64,000 nucleotides of DNA, taken from Craspedostauros australis. Its lineage: Eukaryota > Bacillariophyta > Bacillariophyceae > Mastogloiales > Achnanthaceae. Under the pieces are notes generated by a model. It was given only the letters and a program-made list of their open reading frames with translations. It searched no databases and was not told the DNA's origin. Below are positions 40,965-49,336 of the stretch, piece after piece (position 1 is the stretch's first letter; every line of letters begins with the position of its first letter). The translations under genes were made by a program, and so were the position numbers. The stretch lies in NCBI GenBank assembly GCA_026770025.1, contig JAMXDE010000010.1, positions 310,001-374,000 on the forward strand, read 5' to 3'.

Positions 40965-41571
40965 GTGTTGATATCGGCGGTGCGTTGGATTGTGGCTGTC
41001 GCTGGATTGATGGAGTGATGTGCGGCAAGGATTAGAGCGAGGGCGAGTGGGAGTGGGAGTGGGTTGCAACTGTGTTGGTGGCATTCGCCTTCCCTTTCTT
41101 TGTGTTTGGGCGCAAGAGGAATGAGGCGAAGTGTCACGTTTCGCAACAGGCCAAATCAAACTAGAACTACTCTCACACTTCGACCGTGGTTTTATAGCCT
41201 ATGTCTGACCGACGACCGTCACATGTTCATTCTTCGAAGAAAAAACTCGAAACGCAGGCGAAGCCAAATTCGCTGTTGCTGGAATTTCCCCGACCCACTC
41301 GAGTAACTCTGTGGAGCATCATCGTGGTCGTCGCTCGCAAGAGGATCCACACACCCAAACCCATCACCACCATCCCGAACACCGCAAACAACGCAAACAA
41401 CGCAAGTTTGAATCGGAGGGAGACCAAACACACAGACCGACCATTGACGCGCAACCCTGCGACTATTCTGTGACATCGACCACAACATCGTCACATTCAA
41501 TCACACTCCATCCCATTCCATCCTCATAAACTCCCCAAGACCATTCAAGAAGAGACGAACAAAGAACGACC
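40965..41571. other. Divergent promoter region of NudC and DBP5
   Basis: This is about 600 bp with no gene. The right side becomes an A/C-rich leader (CACACCCAAACCCATCACCA, GAACACCGCAAACAACGC) ahead of DBP5. The left side, read on the minus strand, carries CA-rich and Pro/Thr-encoding sequence of the NudC leader. Confidence 0.55.
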
Positions 41572-43431
41572 ATGAGCGAGGAAGAACCAAAGACAGAGAC
41601 CCCTCCAGAGGAGGCGAAGAAGACTGAGGAGACCACCGAGGCAGGGGCAGGGGCATCAGAGGCAGGGACATCAGAGGCAGAGGCAGAGGCAGCCACGGAC
41701 GCAAAGACTGAGGAGGAGGCCAAGAAGGAGGCCGAGCAGACGATCAAGAAGAAGGAGGACAGCGAGGAGCTCACGCGACGGCTGCAGAAGCTGGCGCTCG
41801 AACGCCAAAAGGCGAGCACCGGAGACAGGCTGAAGGTCATCCAGAGCGACCAATCCTCCCATCTCACCGGCGCCAAGACCTTCCAGGAGCTCAACCTCCC
41901 CAAGCACCTGCTGGACGCCATCTTCGCCATGGGCTTCGATCGTCCGTCGGCCATCCAGGAGGAGGCCCTGCCCCGCATCCTCGCCGATCCGCCGCGCAAC
42001 CTCATCGGACAGGCGCAGTCCGGAAGCGGAAAGACAGCTGCCTTCACCCTCGGCATGCTCTACCGCATCAACATCGATGACCCAGCCACAACGCAGGCCA
42101 TCTGCGTCACTCCCACGCGCGAGCTCGCCAACCAGATCTTCGAAAAGGCCGTCAAGCCCATGGCCGACAACATGATGGGCCTCAAGATCCAGCTGGCGAT
42201 CGCCGGTACGCAGCTGGCACGGGGACAGAGAGGCATCGATGCCCACATCGTCATCGGAACGCCAGGAAAGATCGTCGAATGGCTCAAGCGCAAGGTCATC
42301 AAAACAAACAAGATCAAGGTCTTCGTGCTCGACGAGGCCGATAACATGGTGGACGAGGGAGGCCACCGCGCCAACTCCGCGCTCATCAAGAAGATGATGC
42401 CCAAGAACTGTCAGAGTCTTCTCTTTTCGGCCACCTTCCCGGAGGAGGTCGTCAAGTTCGCCTCCAAGATGGTGCACAATCCCGACAAGATCCTCATCGA
42501 GGATGGTCCTGAATTCCTGGTACGTCTTCTTTGCATTAGGTTTACGAGTATTTTCGTGCTTGTTTGGTTCATTGATTGATTGATTGATTGATTGGTTGGT
42601 TGGTTTTGCCTATCAATCCATCGCGCTGTGCCATGACAGAAGTCTCCGTCGATTTGTTGCATGAAACAGGAGCGCTTTGTGCCTTCGATTCAATCAGCAC
42701 TTCTTGTAATATCTCACACTCATAATATTACCTCAATGCATTTCGATGATAACGGTGACAACGGCGCGTGCTCCTATTCTGCACTGCTACGGCAATTGAT
42801 GCGTCCAACGAATATTGACGAATGTGACACCGTGGCATATTCGCGCGCTCCGCAATGTTGCTTGTTCCGACTGATTTGACAGGTCCTGGATGTCATCAAG
42901 CAGCTATGGATCGATACCAGAGGGTACGATGGCGGCAAATTGCAGTTTCTGTCAGATATTTACTCCCTCCTCACACTCGGGCAGAGCATCGTCTTCGTCG
43001 GAACAAAACGCGACGCAGACCAGGTGCACAGAACGCTGGAGAATGAGGGATACACATGCTCCGTGCTGCACGGTGCCGTCGACGGAGCCATGCGCGACGC
43101 AACAATGGAGGCATTCCGCAAGGGCGAGAGCAACGTCCTCATCACAACCAACGTCCTGGCGCGTGGTGTCGACGTCGATAACGTTTGCCTGGTTGTCAAC
43201 TACGATGTTCCTGTGGATGGCAACAGAGAACCGGATTTCGAAACCTACCTTCACAGAATTGGACGTACTGGCCGTTTCGGACGCAAGGGTACCGCCATCA
43301 ACCTCATCAATGACGCGCAGTCCTTGAATGTTCTTGCCGCCATCGAAGGTCACTTCGCTCGTGACGGCAAGGAGATGATTGAGAAGGCAGATGCTGATCC
43401 GGAAGGCCTCGCGGATGTCATTGAGATCTAA
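41572..43431 (+). CDS. DBP5: DEAD-box RNA helicase DBP5/DDX19 type, two exons
   Basis: The join 41572-42519, 42883-43431 gives 498 residues. DBP5 remodels mRNPs at the nuclear pore and acts in translation termination. After a Glu/Ala/Lys-rich N terminus come the Q-motif region GFDRPSAIQEEALP, Walker A AQSGSGKTAAF (near residue 148), PTRELANQ, GTPGKIVEWLKR, the DEAD box VLDEADNMV (near 253) and SAT (near 287). The second lobe has TLGQSIVFVGTKRDAD, ITTNVLARGVDVDNV, VVNYDVPVDGNREPDFETYL and HRIGRTGRFGRKG. The insertion VDGNREPDFETY, where eIF4A is shorter, is the DBP5 hallmark. The intron (GTACGT donor, CAG acceptor) lies in the hinge between the two RecA lobes, in phase 0, and contains an ATTG tandem run at 42571-42605. 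Start context is ACCATGA. Confidence 0.95.
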
Positions 43432-44152
43432 GCATAAGCATACTCGTACATGTGGCACGATTATCATGCATGCTTTTTCTCAAGTTCCTCTTTGCGCGGC
43501 GAGGCTGGATCAGAGCAGAACTCTCTATGGGAGAGCAGCATTGGTGCGGAAATAAATATATGCATGCTGGTGCTGCCACTCCGCAGGTGATCAGCGCAAT
43601 CAATCGATCAACAAGATCCATCCAACCGAGAGATCGTAGCGAAACATGCCGAACGACGAATTGGAGTTAAAACTATGACGAATGGAAATACAAATATAAT
43701 ATAATGTAACGCTTAATAGTGGAACACAGCCCTCGATCATTGATGTGTGTGTGTCAACACTCACGAAGGTGCATGGGATGGAGTGTTTGACAGTGCCGGA
43801 GGAGTCCTCCTGTTTGAATCATGTCTTCTTGGGTCTCTTGCCCCGTTGCTTGTAGCTTGATGACGATGGTTTGGTTGAAGTTGTCGATTGTGCATCAGGT
43901 TTCGGTGTTGTTCTTGTCAACATGATGTGGATCGTGACGATGACGCAAAAATGACCCACAAACAAACACAAACGCCAAACACGACACGTCAAAATAGAAT
44001 TCCGAACGATCATCACCTTCGCACAACAACAGAACATCAACGACAACTGCAGAACAAACGCATCAAGCAATGGGCAAACCCGCACAATCATAATCACAGC
44101 ATACTCGTACTCGTAATCTACCACATATCCATCGAATTCACATCCTCATCAA
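43432..44152. other. Intergenic region with TACTCGTA motifs
   Basis: TACTCGTAC lies ten bases after the DBP5 stop (43441-43449), and TACTCGTACTCGTA lies 38-51 bases before the next start (44102-44115). AT-rich AATATAATATAATG is at 43695. A 34-codon minus-strand frame with a Lys/Arg-rich end (43819-43923) is too short to support. Confidence 0.5.
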
Positions 44153-44971
44153 ATGCCAACCTTACGAGCCCTCGGTTTCTGCGGAGCCGACGATTCCGTC
44201 GATCCCAACCTCCTCGCCATCTACAGCAGGATGTACCCCGTCATTGAATTCGGCGTCCTCTTCCGTCCCGACAAGGCAGGAACACCGCGCTACGCCTCCG
44301 ATGCTTGGGTTCAGCGCCTTGTGAAGGTGCGGGCCTCCTGCGATGGCTTCCTGCAGCTCGCCGCCCATCTGTGCGGATCACGCGTCAACGAAGTTCTGAC
44401 CGGCGACGACGCCTTCCTGGTCCAATTATCGCAGTGGGGATTCCGACGCGTCCAGATCAACGCGACGCAGGTCAACGGCGTTGATACCTCCCGATTAGCG
44501 CAGAGTGTACCGGATATGCTTTCCTCTATCGTCAAGCATCCCGAATTGGAGTTCATCTTGCAAAAGAACGAGGAGACGCAACCGCTTTGGCAAGGACTGC
44601 TGCATTGCGCCGAGCCCTCATCGGGTGGCGTGGATCGTCTGCCCAGCAACGTCTCCATGCTGGTCGACGAATCCAAGGGCACGGGTATGTTGGCATCCTC
44701 CTGGCCACGACCACCAACCGAGTATCGCATCGGGTATGCCGGAGGGATCGGTCCCAGCAACGCTGCGAAGGTCCTGGATGATATTGTGAAGGTGGGCAGT
44801 GATGCGACCACAACGAACGGTGAGGAGACGTCGTTCTGGATTGACATGGAAAGCAGCTTGCGCAGCATAAAGAACGACAAGGACGTGTTCGATCTGGACA
44901 AGTGCTACGAGGTCGTCCAGGCAACGTGCGCGGCTGGGTTGATGCAGCATCCAGAATTTTTGAAGGAGTGA
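44153..44971 (+). CDS. TIM-barrel protein resembling phosphoribosylanthranilate isomerase
   Basis: A single exon encodes 272 residues from ATG 44153. The start GFCGADDSVDPNLL recalls the K-I-C-G-x-x start of TrpF. Strand-like units follow around a barrel: PVIEFGVLFRPD, LQLAAHLCGSRV, RRVQINATQVNG, and near the end RIGYAGGIGPSNAAKVL, the Y-A-G-G-I-x-P phosphate-binding turn of TrpF, then SFWIDMESSLRS in place of the usual substrate-binding D-x-S-S-G-V-E. So the fold is probably that of TrpF, but the catalytic Cys/Asp pair is only partly aligned and the lineage seems distinct from the tryptophan enzyme. No targeting peptide is seen. The substrate is unknown. Confidence 0.75.
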   Translation: MPTLRALGFCGADDSVDPNLLAIYSRMYPVIEFGVLFRPDKAGTPRYASDAWVQRLVKVRASCDGFLQLAAHLCGSRVNEVLTGDDAFLVQLSQWGFRRVQINATQVNGVDTSRLAQSVPDMLSSIVKHPELEFILQKNEETQPLWQGLLHCAEPSSGGVDRLPSNVSMLVDESKGTGMLASSWPRPPTEYRIGYAGGIGPSNAAKVLDDIVKVGSDATTTNGEETSFWIDMESSLRSIKNDKDVFDLDKCYEVVQATCAAGLMQHPEFLKE

Positions 44972-45516
44972 GGCGGGGGAGCGCTTGTGCGATGCTCGTG
45001 CACTCGCAGCAAGTCCCTCCGATTTTCACAACTGGCTAAATGTAGTTAAATATTATCCCACTGCCATAAGGCTTCAACAGATCGCAGAGTATGGCAAGAA
45101 GATCAATTTATGTGAGGAGAGAGTTGAAGGTGGCAACGTGAGAGATTTGTTGGCTTGCACTGTTTTTGGCGCGGTTTTAGCTGGTAGATTGTAGACTTCT
45201 GGATCATGTGACAGTATCCACGACTTGACATCCGCCCACAACCAACCAACCAACGCGAACAACACCAACATCACCAAAGCAGATCCACCAACCAACACAT
45301 CTTCGGACACACGCACCAAGCACATCAACAAGGTCTCATCCAGCAGCAGGGGTTCATCCTTCCTCGATTTGGAACATTCAGGAGTGGATTATGACCACTC
45401 TGTTCTCCTAATCTCTACTACTTTCAAAGTCACAACCGTCAAGTCAAGCAAGGTCACGCAATCCACGTACTCCAGAGTAGAGCACTGCAGATCACTGCAG
45501 AGAACAAGAGCAGATC
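44972..45516 (+). other. Intergenic region with CAAC-rich leader
   Basis: No gene is seen. From 45237 it carries CACAACCAACCAACCAACGC and ACAACACCAACATCACC units, the CA-rich 5' leader style of this genome, then TACTCCAGAGTAGAGC before the next start. Confidence 0.5.
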
Positions 45517-47284
45517 ATGGGAGAAACAACCGAAGAACGCAAGAGACGCAAGGAGGATGCCCGGCAGAAGAAGCGTCAAAGGATAGAAGCAGCCGGCGGT
45601 GTGCGTCCTCGCGAGGTATCGGAAACGAAGGACAGTGCCAAAGGCAATCAGAATTCGAATGCTGGCGGTGATGCACGTGGCAGCAATAACAGCAGCTACA
45701 ACAACAACGGCAACAGCAACTACAACAACAACGGAGGCTACAACAACAATCACCAGCGCAAAGACCATCGCAAACGCAAGGATGGATTCCAGCAACGATC
45801 GCGGTTTGGCCGTGTCATGGAGACCGTGCCATGCCGAAACCGTCCTCGTTACTCGACGCTGAGCATCGCGGTCCCAGGCAGCGTCTTGTCTAACTGCCAA
45901 ACCAGAGAGCTCAAGACTTTGATGGTGGGACAGATCGCGCGTGCTGCGACGATCTATCATGCGGATGAGATCATCGTGTTCGACGATAAGCTTGGCAAAG
46001 ACCAAGGCAGGGATGGATATTACCGACCCGGTGGCTGGAAACGTCGGGACCATCGTCACAACAACGATCGTGAACGATCCAGCGATCGTGGTGAGAACAG
46101 CAACAGCAGCAACAATAACACTGAAGCTGCACCAACAGCAGAGGATGAGCCACCGAAACCACGGTTCGAGCGATCCACTCCTCAAGAATTCATGGCGCGG
46201 TTGCTGCAATACTGCGAATGCCCGCAGTATCTGCGTCGCAATTTCTTTCCCATGCATCCGGATTTGCAGTTCGCTGGATTGCTGGCACCAGTTGATGCGC
46301 CACATCACGTGCGAGCAAATGACAAGAGCAAGTATCGCGAAGGTGTCGTGATGGACAAGAAAGGAGCGAACGGCGGTTCTATGGTCAACTGCGGCATTCG
46401 GAGTCGGCCGGTCGAGTGAGTCTTGTGCTGTGTTGTGTTGTGTTGTGCTACGCTGTGAGATAGTGTGTCGTCCTCTCTCATATTTTACGCAATGTGAATT
46501 GTCGATGCCTGTGCTGCTGCCTTCGCCTGTGGCGTCTGTTTGCCTTCGACGAAGCACATGGCGAGCACGCAGCATCTTGCCATGCCGCAGTGTGCCGCCA
46601 ATCTCATTCCTTCTCTCACACATGCTTGGCTGTTTTTGTTCGTCGCACATCACGCACACATACGTACTCACTCTGTTCCACTCACTCCATTCCAATCATA
46701 GAATTGACCGAGCCTTGTCCCCTGGCATCCGATGCACTGTGCAGCTCAACCCGAAAGATTATGACCGCCCGGGTTTGATCCGTGGCACTGTGGTATCCCC
46801 GTCCGCGCCGCGCGAAGATGACGGCACCTACTGGGGGTATATCACCCGCATGGCATCCAGTATCAGTGACATCTTTGAGCAGTGCCCCTTCGGAGATGCA
46901 TACGATTTGAAGATTGGCACGAGCGAACGCGGCGATCGCTCCATCGAAGACAAGCAATTCCGTCTGCCCAAATACGAACATGCGCTGGTCGTGTTTGGTG
47001 GCGTTGCTGGGATCGAGGAATGCGTGGATGCTGACGAGAGCTTAAAGCTGCCTGGTGCGCAGAGCAAGGCTTTGTTTGATATTTGGCTGAACACTTGTCC
47101 GTATCAGGCCAGCCGCACCATCCGAACGGAAGAGGCCGTGCTGATCAGTCTCACCGCGTTGAGCGCGCCGTTGATCCGGTCGGCACGCGACACCGAGCTG
47201 GAGGAGTCGTCATCGGAGGAAGATGGTAACGGCGTCGAATTCAGCGACGAAGATCCATCGGACGAGAGCAGCGAAGAAGAATGA
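45517..47284 (+). CDS. SPOUT1: SPOUT1/C9orf114-type RNA methyltransferase, two exons
   Basis: The join 45517-46415, 46702-47284 gives 493 residues. SPOUT1 is a knotted SPOUT-fold RNA methyltransferase. After a basic, Asn/Gly-rich N terminus the fold begins: YSTLSIAVPGSVLSNCQT, RELKTLMVGQIARAATIYHA, DEIIVFDD, then QYCECPQYLRRNFFP, LQFAGLLAPVDAPHHVR, YREGVV. The second exon starts with IDRALSPGIRCTVQL and carries YWGYITRMASSISDIFE, DLKIGTSERG, HALVVFGGVAGIEE, FDIWLNTCPYQASRTIRTEE and AVLISLTAL, the C-terminal knot and SAM pocket. The GTGAGT donor splits a Glu codon (GA+A), and the acceptor is ATAG. The N-terminal extension is rich in Asn repeats (NNNGNSNYNNN). The C terminus is an acidic tail. 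Confidence 0.95.
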
Positions 47285-47593
47285 TGTGGCAGCTACACGC
47301 AATGTACATAATATCGAAACAAGTGAAGCGAAGTGAGCACGAGATCGAATGACGTTGCAAGTACTAATAATCTATCCTAATAGCTTGTATCGCTAACGAA
47401 GCTACTAACACTCCAATACTGTACATTGTGCATTCGACTCTCTCCAGAGAGAGAGAGAGAGAGAGGTCATATTATGTTCAACGACTGCGATGCTGTTGTC
47501 AAAATCCGATGTATGCATGGTCTTGTTTGTGTGTTCCTACGATCCTGCTCGTCTCCTTCGTTATTGGTTGATCTATATACTCGTATAAAACAG
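47285..47593. other. Convergent spacer with shared palindromes
   Basis: This lies between the ends of two converging genes. It holds CTCTCCAGAGAG (47440-47451) followed by a GA tract, and TACTCGTA (47578-47585) next to the stop of the minus-strand gene. Confidence 0.6.
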
Positions 47594-48535
47594 CTATTCC
47601 AGCATGGAGTTGCCATCTTCACCTCGGAGTGCGCCCCCTCTGGTGTCAACATTGAGTGTCTTTTCCAATTCAAAGACATCCAGTGAGACGCGGGTGACTT
47701 CATCATCAAGCCCTTGTGATCTGAAGTATTCCTCGATGGTGTTGCTGACGATGTCCTTGGGAGGCGTGATTGGCGTTGGCATCGTAGCATCGTGCTCGGT
47801 GATGTTGGTCGGCTCAGGAGATGGAAACCCGGATCCGAGATTATCCGCAATAAGATGCTTGCTCCCGCAGCCTTTGCACACGACGATGACCATGCCCTTT
47901 TGGTACGCCAATCTCGAGACGCGATGGCAGTTACGTTCGTCGCAGACCTTGCAGGTGTACTGAAGTTGGAAGTGAGACGAGCCGACGAATGCCACCGGCG
48001 TTCCTTTCTTGCTGCCCGCTGATTTTTTGGCATCTGCAGCCGGTGGCTGTGACGGAGCATGAGCTGTCGTTGCAGCGGCAGAAGCTGCGGCGGACGACGA
48101 TGCTGTCGGGATGACAGTCACCGATGAAGGTATTGATTGCGCTGTTGGCGATGCGCTTGAGAATGACGATGATCCGATGGGCGGAAGCTGAGGGATTCTC
48201 TCTTGTTCATCGTCGTGACCATTCTTGTTTTTGCTTCTGTTGTCAGGATCTTCGCCATTCCCGCTGGGTTGGTTGGCATCGTCTTCATCGGAACTCCTGG
48301 CGTGAAGCTGCAAAAGCGAGGTCGCGTGCGATCGGATGATGCGATCGGCAACCGCAAATCCATACGCCGCCGTGGAGTGTGAACAGCTGCTCTTGAGAGA
48401 GGTGAGTGAGGTGAGCGACGTGAAACCGCTGGTGACACCTGACAACATCAAGACAATGACGCAGGCAGCGAGCATTGGGGTGGTGGCGATGCACATTCGT
48501 TTCATTCTTCTTGTCGTGCTCGTCCTCGTGGTCAT
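47594..48535 (-). CDS. DNL-type zinc finger protein, plastid-targeted
   Basis: A single exon encodes 313 residues. The C-terminal core LQYTCKVCDERNCHRVSRLA, YQKGMVIVVCKGCGSKHLIA, DNLG is the DNL (Zim17/HEP) zinc finger with two C-x-x-C pairs, the form that keeps mitochondrial or plastid Hsp70 soluble. The N terminus has a signal-like segment (ATTPMLAACVIVLMLSGVTS) followed by GFTSL, a heterokont plastid cleavage motif with Phe. A Ser/Pro/Ala-rich linker separates targeting from the finger. ATG 48533-48535 gives a few basic residues before the hydrophobic core; in-frame Met at residues 11 and 14 would give shorter versions with the same signal. Plastid Hsp70 escort is the inferred role. It converges on SPOUT1. 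Confidence 0.88.
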   Translation of the reverse strand: MTTRTSTTRRMKRMCIATTPMLAACVIVLMLSGVTSGFTSLTSLTSLKSSCSHSTAAYGFAVADRIIRSHATSLLQLHARSSDEDDANQPSGNGEDPDNRSKNKNGHDDEQERIPQLPPIGSSSFSSASPTAQSIPSSVTVIPTASSSAAASAAATTAHAPSQPPAADAKKSAGSKKGTPVAFVGSSHFQLQYTCKVCDERNCHRVSRLAYQKGMVIVVCKGCGSKHLIADNLGSGFPSPEPTNITEHDATMPTPITPPKDIVSNTIEEYFRSQGLDDEVTRVSLDVFELEKTLNVDTRGGALRGEDGNSMLE

Positions 48536-49294
48536 GAAGAGTGAATAATGAATGCGAGTAGAAGAAAGGAGATGTGCGCCCGTGATGCTGCTTGAACTTG
48601 CTGCTTGCGTTTGGATTTGAGCTTGAGTTGGAGTCGAATTTCCGTTCTGTTGTGATTAGGGCATGTGACGCGGGTGGATCTCTTGTGTTATGAGATCATC
48701 GACGGCAACATTGACGACAACATCGACGACAACGACATCAACAACGGCAACGATGGATGACACGGAGAGTTGATTCTGCGGCAGGAATAATGTTCGTCAC
48801 CGCTATCTGTTGCCGAACTGCCGAAACTGGAGAAAAAATGACCAGAACATGATCTCGACCATCAACGTCTTTCTGTTGTTGATGTCACGATCCGACGTTT
48901 TGATTGGACAATCGAGTCACTATCAGAATCCAAACCGTGAATCGAATGGTGAAATAAATCGAACCAGTCGAGCAGACGTATCCAAATGATTCCTGTGAAT
49001 CAAAATAGCATCAAACAAATGACATCGTGCCGTGTCGTTTTGTGTCGTGCAACGCACCAAAACAAGACGCGACAAAACGCGAGACGAACAGGGAGGGGGC
49101 AATTTTCTGCTGCCTGGCATCACGAATGCTGATGTGCACGAACCCAACCGCAAAGATCACCCTGCGCACATGTTCGTTCCGACCATAGATCGTACTCAAA
49201 GCAACATCTTGCATCGAACACTCGCTGTATAGTCCTCGCATCATCCATTGATTCGAAAAGAAGAGACTCGTGATCCCCAAATTTCATAAGATTG

Positions 49295-49334
<40 letters not shown>

Positions 49335-49336
49335 GC
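48536..49336. other. Divergent promoter region of the DNL gene and VAC14
   Basis: No coding sequence is supported. Its right edge is a GA microsatellite that runs to the VAC14 start codon. Confidence 0.55.
49299..49336 (+). repeat. GA microsatellite in the VAC14 leader
   Basis: (AG)13 then AAAGAGAGAAGC ends at the ATG. If no intron lies between, it is the 5' untranslated leader next to the start. Confidence 0.9.

Noticed and set aside
41671-42477. 268-codon minus-strand frame
   Set aside because: Fully antisense to DBP5, a shadow of high-GC third positions.
43819-44124. Minus-strand frame with a Lys/Arg-rich end
   Set aside because: Only 34 codons follow its last ATG, and no upstream exon with a credible donor was found.
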